NCBI GenBank assembly: GCA_963819685.1
Contig: CAWFXI010000007.1
Span: 1-64,000, forward strand
Origin: CAIUGU01 sp963819685
GTDB taxonomy: Bacteria > Pseudomonadota > Gammaproteobacteria > Steroidobacterales > Steroidobacteraceae
Direction: 5' to 3'
DNA length: 64,000 nt
Positions 1 to 8,605 of this stretch are shown piece by piece. Every line of letters begins with the position of its first letter. Within the stretch, counting starts at the first letter, position 1. Position numbers and translations under genes: made by a program. The notes below the pieces were generated by a model. The model had not been told where the DNA came from. It did not search any database and worked only from the letters and a program-made list of their open reading frames with translations.

Positions 1-180
1 TTTTCGTGCACTTTTCGATCCAGTCGCGCGTGCTCTACAGGGTCACCCGTATATCGCGCATTGCTCTCGGGTGAATGGTAGCTTTCGCCAGGAGCGGACA
101 CCGGATTGATGCGCAAATCTCTGGCTGGGTTGCTGTAGTGCGCGGACAGGCGCTGCAACTTGGTAACGGACGATCGAAAG
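1..180. other. Non-coding stretch at window start
   Basis: No credible reading frame was found here. The only notable element is GCCAGGAGCGGACA at 87-100, which recurs exactly at 2667-2680 beside the end of the broken oxidoreductase gene. The flank may simply be downstream sequence of the decayed regulator gene on the minus strand. Confidence 0.5.
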
Positions 181-926
181 TCACATCCCCCAAAAGCGCC
201 ACTGGTAAGGATGGCTGACGGGTAGCATTTCAGTCGTTCCGTGCAACTCGATCTCCATTCTCCCCAGGTCGTTCCTTCGTACCGCCTAATTGCAGAAACC
301 CGAACGATGGTACTGCGATGAACTTGCCAGAACCGTCGGGATTCAGGGTGGGCAAGATCTCCTTTAGTGATACTCGGACTATCGCTTCCCCGTTGCGGCT
401 TTTCACGCGCGTGCAGCCGTCTTCGGCCTGCAAAAATAGGACGTCTTCAATTGCAATCATCTTGACGGTGTTGCCCGCTGAAGCCGTGATCCATGGAATC
501 TCAGCGATACGAGCTCCCCGAAACCGTCACGAATTGTGTCCAGAACGGCGCTTATGCCGTGGACTTTCCTCCAGGCGTGCTCGCAGCCGCTGCAGGGTTA
601 TCTCAAGCCGACCCGCGGTCACGGGCTTGAGTAGATAGTCGATCGCTCCCAATTCGAAGGCGCTGATCGCGTGCTGTTCATACGCAGTGGTGAAGACAAC
701 ATGCCCCGTCTTGCATGCCTGCTGGGCTACTTCAATACCATCTACGCCAGGCATACGAATATCCAGAAATGCAACCGATGGACGTGCGCTCCAAAGCTGC
801 GATTGCGGTGGTCCCGTCCGAGCACTCGGCCACAACTTCTAATTCCGGCCAGCATGTCCTCAGCAGTCGAGAAAGGGCGCGCCGCTGCGGACCTTCGTCT
901 TCGGCAATGATCGCCGTTGGGTTCAT
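181..926 (-). pseudogene. Broken LytTR-family response regulator
   Basis: This is a response regulator (phospho-acceptor domain plus LytTR DNA-binding domain) split over several frames. The start MNPTAIIAEDEGPQR at 926 opens the receiver domain. Near 790 the frame shifts to reach ARPSVAFLDIRMPGVDGIEV, whose D is the phosphorylation site, then the KPVTAGRLE region. An in-frame TGA lies at 527-529. The LytTR domain follows (WITASAGNTVKMIAIEDVLF), shifts again near 345 to read RFWQVHRSTIVRVSAIRR, and once more near 265 to end with EMLPVSHPYQWRFWGM at the TGA 181-183. All conserved blocks survive, so decay is recent or the indels are sequence errors. The start overlaps the end of the kinase gene, as expected for a two-gene signalling operon. 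Identity is firm; functional status is not. Confidence 0.85.
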
Positions 927-1875
927 GCGGCGGGTACTCCGGTCAAAGGCAGGATCAGGGAACGCGGGTGCCACCTTGCAACCGGCCATCCAGTGCGAGA
1001 GTTGCCTGATCGCCATATCGCAGTGCCAATTGTTCGTGCAGATTCTGGAGTCCCAGTCCCATGCGCGAGCCGGCTGCAAGTCCGACTCCCGTGTCCAGAA
1101 TAAGGATCTCGATGAACGCGCCAGCAGGACGCGAGATCCTACTGGCTTCGATATGGATCTCTCCGGCCCCGACGAGTGGCTCGATTCCGTGCTTGATCGC
1201 ATTCTCGACCAATGTGAGCAACATCAGTGGAGGAACGTCTGCATCCATCAGCCTGTCGGGCATGTCGATTCGCCACACAAGTCGGTTCTCCAGGCGGATC
1301 GCCATGAGCTGGAGATAGCTGCTGCAGATGGCTAGCTGCGCCGAGAGAGTTGATGTGCCGACTTCCTCCCGCATTATCGGCAGGACTGCACGCAGGTGTT
1401 GTACGAGAGCATCCATGGCGACTTCGGCTTGGCGGACGTCTTCGCGCAGTAACGCTCGTATTGAAGCGAGTGTATTGAACAGGAAATGCGGTTCAATCTG
1501 TGCTTGCAAGACAAGCAGTTGCAGATTCACCTCTTGGCGATGCGCTTCCAGCTTGGCGATTTCGCGCTGATGCCGTTCTTCCGATCGGTGCTCGAAAATC
1601 CATACAAACGGCAGAGCGCAGACCACCACAACCAAAGGCCAAAGCAGCATGCCAACGCCTATCGGGCCCGGGAAGAGATTTCGGGAAGCCAAGGCGAACA
1701 AGGCCCCGTTCCAGACGAAGAAAGAGATCAAGTACCAGGCCAGGAATGCCCAGCGGTAGCCGTTCCAGCCATTCATCCTCACAGGGTGTTCCATGGCCGC
1801 AGGCCGAATCGGCACCGAAACGGCCGGAGCCCACTCGTCGTCAACCAAGTGTTCGGATCCTGCGAATGCGCGCAT
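923..1875 (-). pseudogene. LytS/YehU-type sensor histidine kinase, frameshifted near its end
   Basis: This is a membrane histidine kinase of the LytS/AlgZ type. Two membrane segments lie around residues 40-65 and 75-97, followed by a coiled linker and the His-kinase motif QAQIEPHFLFNTLASI with the phospho-accepting His. The N-box LTLVENAIKHGIEP and G-box GLGLQNLHEQL form the ATPase domain. The straightforward frame ends early at 955 as GGTRVP. Shifting one base there gives LILPLTGVPAA and a stop at 923-925 that overlaps the regulator's ATG in an ATGA junction, the usual arrangement. Only about 12 residues are affected, so the kinase may still fold. Its cognate regulator, directly downstream, is more heavily damaged. 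Confidence 0.8.
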
Positions 1876-1902
1876 GGCGCATAAAGTCTACTCTTCCAGA
1901 AT

Positions 1903-2507
1903 TCAGTCTGCCTCGGGCAGTGCCGTTTGGCTTGAGCCGGACGGCGCTCGTCGGCGAAATCGGCGTACCTGGAGGACCACCATCACCACTGCAATCAAGA
2001 CGAGGGCGTCAAGAGCAAGTTGGAGGACCCATAATAGCTTCAACTGCCCTATACGCTGGGCCCCTGGGGACACTACGAGGCCGGCGTCACGTACCCAGTC
2101 GATGTGTATGAAGGCTTCATTGATTCCCCCGCCCAGCAGAAACCAATACGTGACGATCATGCAGATAGGGTGAAAGTAGGCGAAGAAGGCGTGGTGCTGG
2201 CGGCTTGCCGCAACCGCGCCGCCACTACCAGAGCCAATGTGATCATCGCAAGCCAGTGGACCACTCCGAATACCGGTCCGAAGTAAGGCCCTTGCCCGGG
2301 CCGCGGGATCACATCCATCTTGTAGATGAACACTACCAAGAAGTTCGCAATGACCATCGAGTAGAAATAGACCTCGCCCCGGGTGTGGTGTCTGGGCGTA
2401 CCTTTCACCCCAAGAAACTGCATCGCTCCAGAAATCATCGCGATGAAATAGGCTGTGGTGTGCAGCCAGCCGATCAGGGAAATACTTGGGGGTGCTTCCA
2501 TAAGCAC
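1903..2507 (-). pseudogene. DUF2306-like multi-pass membrane protein, frameshifted
   Basis: Two frames together encode one membrane protein of about 200 residues. The first part (from 2507) has segments LIGWLHTTAYFIAMISGAMQF, a HTRGEVYFYSMVIANF stretch and VVHWLAMITLALVVAARL. Around 2205-2215 the frame must shift to continue as RQHHAFFAYFHPICMIVTYW and a last hydrophobic helix before a basic tail ending LPEAD at 1903. Roughly five or six membrane spans result. The pattern resembles DUF2306 proteins, a family without a settled function; this assignment is moderate. It lies just downstream of the histidine kinase on the opposite side of that gene's start, so it may not be co-transcribed with it. 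Confidence 0.6.
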
Positions 2508-2646
2508 ATTGTTGTTCTCACTGGCGATCGCACGCCAAAGTTTGTGGCGAATACTCCGTTTCGGGCGTTGAACGGCCCAATTTCAGCGTTGAAGCCAGCC
2601 TTTCGGCTTTCCAGCCTGCCGACGACTTAGATTGACCGATCGTCTT
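2508..2646. other. Intergenic region with shared motif just beyond
   Basis: No gene was seen. The segment is rich in short palindromic-looking words (for example GCCTTTCGGC) and leads into the second copy of GCCAGGAGCGGACA (2667-2680), which falls inside the reading frame of the oxidoreductase remnant. It may be a degenerate dispersed element; nothing more can be supported. Confidence 0.3.
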
Positions 2647-3898
2647 TTAAAAATTGGCTGGAATCGGCCAGGAGCGGACATCGATCCGACAAATAAATCC
2701 TTCCCCTTTATTCCTCTGCCTTGCGACAATTGCACCTATATTGGCTGGCGACAGGAACTCCGCTGGGCAGAGAGTACCGGCATTCATTTGCGCAAAGCCG
2801 TCCATGGCGTCCTGATTGCCATGAATCGCGCCAAACAACTGCTGCATCTCAGGAGGTGGCGGTTCCAGCGTAGCCAGCTGGCATGTAAATTCGTACATCG
2901 CCAGCACCTTATCGTCACGTACACGCTGGTAGTCACTCATCGCCTGGTCGAAAGGCAGTGCGCCAGTGAACGATTGGTCCAGCGCGTTTGCGCAACACTC
3001 GGCGTCACGGAAAGCATCGTTGATTCCCTGCGCCGTGATCGGATCCTTGAGGTAGCCCGCGTCGCCGACAAGCGCCCAACCGGGACCGTACGGCTTGCGA
3101 AAGAAATTGGGGTAGGCGCGCCTGCAAAAGGTGTTTCGCGTTTCGCACCGCGTACACGCTCGGCAAACGCGGGGACGGCATCGAACAGTCTGAGATAGTT
3201 GCCTTCAATGTCCTTGCTGTTGGTTGAGAATTCAGAATAGGGCCATCCGCCCACCACCATTGTCAGATCGTCGTGGGTTTGCGCCGCCGCAAATCCGCGA
3301 TTCGGCCGGATATAGGTCTCGAACCACCCCGCATTGGAAGGTTGCTCCAATAGGTGTAATAGGGCGCAAGCAGTGGCGGCTCTCATTGTATTTCTCGGCG
3401 CGGACTGCTTCGGCCACCAGGAATTCCGGCCATCCGCGCCAACGACGATGGAGAGCGCTCCGTAACCCTGCTGCCGTTTTCGAATGACCTTCGATACCAA
3501 CGACGCGACCCTCCTCGATCACCAAATTCCTCAACCAGAATCCCTCCCGCACCTCCGCACCGGCCTCAGCTGCAGAGTCGACCAGCAGGTTATCCAGGAT
3601 AGTCCGTCTTGCGCAATAGGCGACGGGAGCATCGTTTGTACCCGGGGCTCCCGTCAGCGTGAAAGGGCCGAAATCAAATGTGTACGTATCAATTGGCGGC
3701 CATACCGTTGCCACCAGGCGATCAGCAGTCCCCATCTGCCAAGGGCGGCGACGGCGAGTGGCTGCACGACATGGGTGGAGCGTGTCGCTTGGAAAGCTGG
3801 TGCGATCGACCAATAGAACGCGGTAGCCCCTGCGTGACAGGAGCATTGCCGTTGGCGAACCGCCCACAGCGCGCGCCCACGACAATTGCGTCGTACAT
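2647..3898 (-). pseudogene. FAD-dependent oxidoreductase (geranylgeranyl-reductase/halogenase-like), multiply frameshifted
   Basis: A flavoprotein monooxygenase-type gene starts at 3898 with the dinucleotide-binding motif MYDAIVVGARCAGSPTA (after one frame change) and continues RRGYRVLLVDRTSFPSDT. At least six frame changes are needed to follow the protein: around 3860, 3770, 3735, 3470, 3395 and 3200-3050. Recognisable later blocks are PPIDTYTFDFGPFTLTG, IVVGADGRNSW (the second FAD-contact region), RPNRGFAAAQTHDDLTMVVG and the C-terminal MSDYQRVRDDKVLAMYEFT, ending with TAA at 2647-2649. The intact length would be about 410 residues, as in the family. The density of lesions is far higher than elsewhere in the window, so this locus is very probably non-functional, or the sequence is unreliable here. 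Confidence 0.8.
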
Positions 3899-4072
3899 CC
3901 TGCTAACTGTCTGCCCTCCTCTCTTGAGTCCCGTTGAGTTGCGCTTTTCCGTTTTCAACGTTTGCAATAGCACTTCATCTGCCAACTATCCGCTTTGGGT
4001 CGATTCCGGACATTCCCGGCGTTTCATCCTGCAGCACTACCCGCCGCCCACAGTCCTTTGAAATTACAGCCG
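3899..4072. other. Intergenic region
   Basis: This is the upstream region of the broken oxidoreductase gene and the downstream end of the lipoprotein gene. No open frame with a ribosome binding site, no strong hairpin and no repeat was recognised. Confidence 0.4.
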
Positions 4073-4330
4073 CTACGGTCCAGCACTGGTGCGGCATCGA
4101 AACGTACTCACCTGAGTGCCACTGCCCGGCGGCAGGTCAGGTTTCTTGTTGACCGTCGATATCACCTCTGCACCTTGATTGCCGACGCGGCGGCAGGCTC
4201 GATTGGCGAGGTCCTGCGCAACATCCGCGCCGCCTTCATGCTCGACGGTCGTCGTTTCGCCACCACCGAACTTGAACGTCGTGCAGGCACCAAGAACTGC
4301 ACACGCCGCAATCAGGACAAAGCGCTTCAT
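4073..4330 (-). CDS. Small lipoprotein, function unknown
   Basis: This encodes an 85-residue protein starting MKRFVLIAACAVLGACTTF: a lipoprotein signal with lipobox LGAC and Cys16 as the lipid-modified residue, so the mature protein should be membrane-anchored and periplasmic. The remainder is short and polar with Cys residues in NRACRRVG and FRCRTSAGP that could form a disulfide. The ATG overlaps the stop codon of the upstream metallo-beta-lactamase gene (ATGA), so the two are translationally coupled. A longer in-frame start exists upstream but would bury the signal sequence, so the internal ATG was chosen. No family was recognised. Confidence 0.7.
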   Translation of the reverse strand: MKRFVLIAACAVLGACTTFKFGGGETTTVEHEGGADVAQDLANRACRRVGNQGAEVISTVNKKPDLPPGSGTQVSTFRCRTSAGP

Positions 4331-5166
4331 TGTGACTCCATCTTCAGCCGCTGTTCCAACCTGCCCCTCGCTCCGGCTGCATACGCCTTGCACGCGCCGG
4401 CATCCACCAGTCCATTCGCATCGCCTTTCTCCCGCTTCGCCAACTTCTCCCATAGTCCTGACGCCTCGGGATGCGCGGAGACAATGATGTCGCAGCGGAG
4501 CTTGTCGAATACGGTGAAACTTTTTTCGAAATACTTGCGATTCACCGGATCGCTGAAGCGGAAGCCTTCATTGCTGATGGCATTCAGGCTGTCGGCATAG
4601 ACAAGATTCAGGCAGCGGCTGCCTTCGCAGGATTGCCAGCTCCACGTGGTGCCGCCCGGTGTGTGGCCGGGGGTGTAGTGCGCGGTCATCGCAATGGGGC
4701 CGAGCTTCAGGATCGCGTTGTCAAAAATGACCTGGACCTTGTCGACGGGCTCAAACTGGCGATCTGGACTGTACTGCGGGTCGTCCGACGCGCCACCGCC
4801 ATGCTTCAGCGCAGCTGCACTCCAGGTGCTGGCCATGACAGTCGCGCCGCTCAGTTTCTGCAAGCCGGGAATGCCGCCCGCATGATCGAAGTGGGTATGC
4901 GAGTTGACGATGTACTTGACGTCTTCGATCCGGAAGCCCAGCGCCTTGATGCTTGCCGCAATCAGCGGCACCGACTCAGGCACGTCACCATCGATCAGTA
5001 CGTGGCCCTGATCCGAGGTGATCAGCACGGAGCTGAGTCCTTTCGAGCCAACGTAGTAACTGTTGCCATACAGGCGGAAGGGCGCCTGCTTCTCCGTCCA
5101 GGACTCTGCGCCCGAAGCGATCGTGGCGGCCAGGAAGACAAGCAGGCCAAATGCGGTTCTGGACAT
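4327..5166 (-). CDS. Subclass B3 metallo-beta-lactamase
   Basis: This is a secreted zinc hydrolase of the metallo-beta-lactamase fold. A Sec signal peptide (residues 1-19, ending IASGA) precedes the catalytic domain. The zinc ligands follow the B3 pattern: His90, His92, Asp94 and His95 in NSHTHFDHAGG, His168 in HYTPGHTPGGTTWSW and His232 in IIVSAHPEASG. None is missing, so activity on beta-lactams is expected, although B3-like enzymes with other substrates exist. Length (279 residues) is typical. The start at 5166 is preceded by GAGGAG at good spacing. The following small lipoprotein gene overlaps by 4 nt. No ampR-like regulator is adjacent. Confidence 0.9.
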   Translation of the reverse strand: MSRTAFGLLVFLAATIASGAESWTEKQAPFRLYGNSYYVGSKGLSSVLITSDQGHVLIDGDVPESVPLIAASIKALGFRIEDVKYIVNSHTHFDHAGGIPGLQKLSGATVMASTWSAAALKHGGGASDDPQYSPDRQFEPVDKVQVIFDNAILKLGPIAMTAHYTPGHTPGGTTWSWQSCEGSRCLNLVYADSLNAISNEGFRFSDPVNRKYFEKSFTVFDKLRCDIIVSAHPEASGLWEKLAKREKGDANGLVDAGACKAYAAGARGRLEQRLKMESQ

Positions 5167-5265
5167 TTGCCGCTCCTCAAACACGAACCGGGTTGCGCAG
5201 GGATCAGAACGGGATTGCCCGCATCTTATACGATCCCGCCGAGACTCAGGCCAGCATGATCCTGC

Positions 5266-5718
5266 TCAGGACAGCGCCGCGATCACGCGGATTTCGTCGG
5301 CCGCATTCACGTCGTCGGCGAGAAAGGCCCGCAGACGCTGCAAGTGCGGTGCGGACAGCGTGACGACGGGCTTTTCATGACGCGGCACCGCGCAGGCCCA
5401 ATCGAGGAATTCCAGGATCTGCGCCGGCGTCAATGCCACCTCCAGACCCCGCCCACCTGACGAGAAGTCATGGGAATTGCCCTGCGCGGGAGCCGGCAGG
5501 TAAGGTCGACTGTCAACGTTGTTGTAGAGGCACCAGCACTCCAGCAGGAAACACCACTCGCGCTGTTGCTCTGCGGTCAGCAGATTGCCGAGCGGTACCC
5601 AGCAACGACGTTCGCCAGGTTTTGACAGAACCTGAATACCCCGGTCAAAGAAGCCCGAGAGAATCGCCGGATTGGGCAACACTTCGACGTAGCACTGGCT
5701 GTAAAGCGCACCGCTCAT
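5266..5718 (-). CDS. Hypothetical protein
   Basis: This 150-residue protein of unrecognised family starts MSGALYSQCYVEVLPNPAIL. It has no signal peptide or membrane span and appears cytoplasmic, with a helical C-terminal half (TPAQILEFLDWACAV and HLQRLRAFLADD). Two Trp-Cys-rich stretches (EWCFLLECWCLYNN) are notable. It stands alone between the metallo-beta-lactamase and the DUF4382 lipoprotein genes, on the same strand but with gaps of about 100 nt on both sides, so co-transcription is uncertain. Codon use looks like the neighbours. It is probably real because the frame is open over its whole length with GC-rich third positions. Confidence 0.6.
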   Translation of the reverse strand: MSGALYSQCYVEVLPNPAILSGFFDRGIQVLSKPGERRCWVPLGNLLTAEQQREWCFLLECWCLYNNVDSRPYLPAPAQGNSHDFSSGGRGLEVALTPAQILEFLDWACAVPRHEKPVVTLSAPHLQRLRAFLADDVNAADEIRVIAALS

Positions 5719-5820
5719 GAATACCCCCTCTTCTGCTGGCTATACGGTCAGGGTTCAACGGGCTCAGGGTAGAGCGCATTTATTGCTCGCAGATGACGAA
5801 ACGAGCCCGGGGACGCGAGG

Positions 5821-6702
5821 CTAATCCTGGATATCGAGCGTAATCACCTTGTCACGAGCCACCTGCACGTTCCGCGTCCCGCGGAAATCGAGCAGCGTGT
5901 CGACCGTGGGATCTTCCTGGTCGCCGTTACAGGTTGCGGCGAGCGTATAGTCGCCGGCCGGCAGGTCCAGCAATTGATAGGTGAATTCCCCGAGCAGCGA
6001 ACTGAACGAGAGGGATGCCGTGGCGTAAGGCTCTACCCCGCTGCCATCGCGATCGTCCGGCACGACGTCCTGGCCCTGAAACAGGTAAACCGCTCCGCCC
6101 TGCAGTAGCGATGTGCCCGAAGCGCAATTGATGTCGACTGTGCCCGCAAGCGTGCTGGCGTCGGCGGCAGAGACGGAACGCAAGTACGGTCGCAACGTAT
6201 AGTCGCCCGTGGTGGTGTCGAAGCTCAGCGACTGCCTGAGATCCAGTGTCAGGGTCAGCGATTCGTGACTGCTCTTCTCGTCTTCCACCGTATAGTCCAT
6301 GGCGGCGTAGTCACCGGTGGTCAGCAACAGCGAAAAACGGCGAGCGATGTTATCGGTAACGAAATTGCTGCTGGCATTCGTACCGAACAGCAGGCGGATG
6401 CCGGTATAGACTCCGACTGGCAGGTTCTCGTTCGTAAACAGCGTCAGCAGATTGCCGTTCTGGAGTTCAAGTAAATCGATCGATCTGCTGATTCTGAATT
6501 CCAGGGTTGTGGTCGTACCGTCGGACTTTGCAAGCTCGACCCCGAGCAGATCCGCGACAACATTGCGGAGTGACTTGTCGCCGGACGGTTCTGTCGCCAG
6601 ATCCACTGACACCTGCCCCTGACAACCCATCAGGATCGCTGCAATTACGATCACGGCCAGCAACCTGGCAGGGAACGCACGGCTGTTCAGGTCCATCCGC
6701 AT
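5821..6702 (-). CDS. DUF4382 lipoprotein
   Basis: This is an exported, probably lipid-anchored protein of 293 residues. The N-terminus MRMDLNSRAFPARLLAVIVI leads into the lipobox LMGC. Residues after the Cys match the DUF4382 pattern: a beta-rich domain with DLLELQNG, the LPVGVYTGIRLLF stretch and an FVTDNIARR region. The second half repeats the carboxypeptidase-regulatory-like theme (LLDLPAGDYTLAATCNGDQ), suggesting a second beta sandwich. The function of DUF4382 is unknown. The start at 6702 was preferred because AAGGGTC precedes it. It overlaps the 3' end of the M2 peptidase gene by 16 nt, so the two genes are almost certainly one transcript. Confidence 0.75.
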   Translation of the reverse strand: MRMDLNSRAFPARLLAVIVIAAILMGCQGQVSVDLATEPSGDKSLRNVVADLLGVELAKSDGTTTTLEFRISRSIDLLELQNGNLLTLFTNENLPVGVYTGIRLLFGTNASSNFVTDNIARRFSLLLTTGDYAAMDYTVEDEKSSHESLTLTLDLRQSLSFDTTTGDYTLRPYLRSVSAADASTLAGTVDINCASGTSLLQGGAVYLFQGQDVVPDDRDGSGVEPYATASLSFSSLLGEFTYQLLDLPAGDYTLAATCNGDQEDPTVDTLLDFRGTRNVQVARDKVITLDIQD

Positions 6703-8513
6703 TGCTGACCCTTGTTCTTCTCTGCCAGCCATGCGAGCAGCGGCTGGAAGTACTCGATGATGGCGGACGCGTCCATTTCGCGGGTGCCCGTCAGCTTTTC
6801 CAGCGTATCGGGCCAGGGCTCACTCTCACCCGCTTCCAGCATGGCTCTCAGTCGCGCCCCCGCCTCCTTGTTGCCGGCAATCGAACACTCGTGCAGCGGT
6901 CCCTTGAAACCGGCCGCGTCACAGAGTGCTTTGTGAAACTGGAACTGCAGAATGTAGGACAGGAAGTAGCGGGTGTAGGGCACATTCGCTGCAACGTGGT
7001 ACTTCGCAGCCGGATCAAACTGCGTTTCGTCGCGGGGCGTGACGGGCGCGATGCCCTGGTATTGTCGACGCAGCTCCCACCAGCTGCGATTGTAGTCGGT
7101 TGGCTTGATCTCGCCCGCGAACACCTTCCAGCGCCATTCGTCGATCACCTTGCCGAACGGCAGGAATGCAATTTTCTCGGCGGCCATCTTCATCTGCGTG
7201 TTGATCACGGCTTCATTGCTCGGCTTCACCGGACGTGCGAGGCCAATGCTCGCGAGATATCCGGGGGTGACGGAGAGATTGACCGTATCGCCAATCGCCT
7301 CATGAAAGCCATCGTGAGCACCGCCCTGAAACAGGTAGGGCAGCTTGTTGTAGCTCAGATCGTAATAGATGTGTCCGAGCTCGTGGTAGATCGTGAAGAG
7401 CTCTTCCTCGTTCGGTTGCATGCACATCTTGATGCGCACGTCTTCCTTGGTATCGATGGTCCAGGCACTGGCGTGGCAGACCACTTCCCGGTCCCGGGGT
7501 CTTGTGAGCATCGAGCGTTCCCAGAATGTCGGTGGCAACTCCGGAAAGCCGAGTGACGTGTAGAAACTCTCGGCGGACTTCGTCATGCGGATCGCATCCC
7601 ACTTCTGTTCCTTGAGCGCGCGATCGGCCGATTCAACCTTCACTGCCGGGTACGGCTGCAACAGGTCGTCGTAGATCTTGTTCCACTGCTGACCCCACAT
7701 ATTGCCGAGCAGATGCGCCGGGATGGGTTCGCCCGCGCGCACCTTGTCGGCGCCATAGTGTTTCGCAAGCTGGACACGTGTATAGCAATGCATGGCGTCA
7801 TACAGCGGTCTGACTTGCGTCCAGAGCTTCTCGGTCACCTGAGTGAATTGGGCAGGCTCCATGTCATATCCGGAGCGCCATAGGGCACCCATATCCGCAA
7901 ATCCAAGTTCGCGGGCACCCTGGTTGGCCAGTTCAACGAAGCGCTCATAGTCCTTGCGCATCGCGGCACCCTGGTCATGCCAGCCTGTCCACAGCCTTTC
8001 TGCCTCTGCATAGTTGCGGGTAGCCCCCAGCCGTTCGCCCAGCGAATCGACGCTTTCGCATCGGGCTGTGCCGTCGAGGCAGAATTTGGCCTCTCCGTAG
8101 GCCGCCTTGAGTCGGGCGTCGAGCTGCGTCAGTTCTGCTCGCAACGCCGGATCATTGGGCGCTGGTGAGCTGACACCCTGCCGCAGCAACGCGATGGCAC
8201 GCGCACTGCCAGCGGACATCGGCTGACCGTCAAACTGCTTTGCCTGCTCGACGGCGGAGTTGAAATACGCGAGGAACTTGTCATTGGTGCGGGCGTTGAT
8301 CGCCTCGGTGTCGGGCGTGATGTAGGTCGCCTGGACCCAACCCGCCTGGGCACCTTCGATATGCAGCGCCGCGAACTCCCTGTTGAGCCGTTCGACAAAC
8401 TGATCGGCCGTTTCCTCGAGGGGCGTGCCGGACTGTTGCTGGCAACCGCCAAGGCCGAGCGTAGCCACCACGGCCAGTGTCACTCGACAGCTGCTCAGTG
8501 TCCGCATCGCCAT
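6687..8513 (-). CDS. Peptidyl-dipeptidase A (M2 family, ACE-like), lipoprotein
   Basis: This zinc dicarboxypeptidase of the angiotensin-converting-enzyme family releases dipeptides from peptide C-termini. The zinc motif HELGH lies near residue 377 (YHELGHIYYDL), followed by the third-ligand motif HEAIGDTVNLS. Conserved M2 blocks PVTPRDETQFDPAAKYHV and YTRYFLSYILQFQFHKALC are present. The N-terminus MAMRTLSSCRVTLAVVATLG with lipobox LGGC predicts a lipoprotein facing the periplasm. Length (608 residues) matches single-domain bacterial members. AGAGGGG precedes the start at 8513; a second ATG six bases later is equally possible. The DUF4382 lipoprotein gene overlaps its end, suggesting joint expression. 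Confidence 0.92.
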   Translation of the reverse strand: MAMRTLSSCRVTLAVVATLGLGGCQQQSGTPLEETADQFVERLNREFAALHIEGAQAGWVQATYITPDTEAINARTNDKFLAYFNSAVEQAKQFDGQPMSAGSARAIALLRQGVSSPAPNDPALRAELTQLDARLKAAYGEAKFCLDGTARCESVDSLGERLGATRNYAEAERLWTGWHDQGAAMRKDYERFVELANQGARELGFADMGALWRSGYDMEPAQFTQVTEKLWTQVRPLYDAMHCYTRVQLAKHYGADKVRAGEPIPAHLLGNMWGQQWNKIYDDLLQPYPAVKVESADRALKEQKWDAIRMTKSAESFYTSLGFPELPPTFWERSMLTRPRDREVVCHASAWTIDTKEDVRIKMCMQPNEEELFTIYHELGHIYYDLSYNKLPYLFQGGAHDGFHEAIGDTVNLSVTPGYLASIGLARPVKPSNEAVINTQMKMAAEKIAFLPFGKVIDEWRWKVFAGEIKPTDYNRSWWELRRQYQGIAPVTPRDETQFDPAAKYHVAANVPYTRYFLSYILQFQFHKALCDAAGFKGPLHECSIAGNKEAGARLRAMLEAGESEPWPDTLEKLTGTREMDASAIIEYFQPLLAWLAEKNKGQQCGWT

Positions 8514-8605
8514 CCCCTCTTGCTCCACCGACCCTGGCAGAGTACCCAGTGACAGTGACAGATGCCAGACTGACGATCGACGCGATTCCAAGGTATTGTT
8601 GCCCC

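Noticed and set aside
6507..7556. Plus-strand frame of about 349 codons over the M2 peptidase gene
   Set aside because: Opposite the conserved peptidase; no signal or domain recognised.
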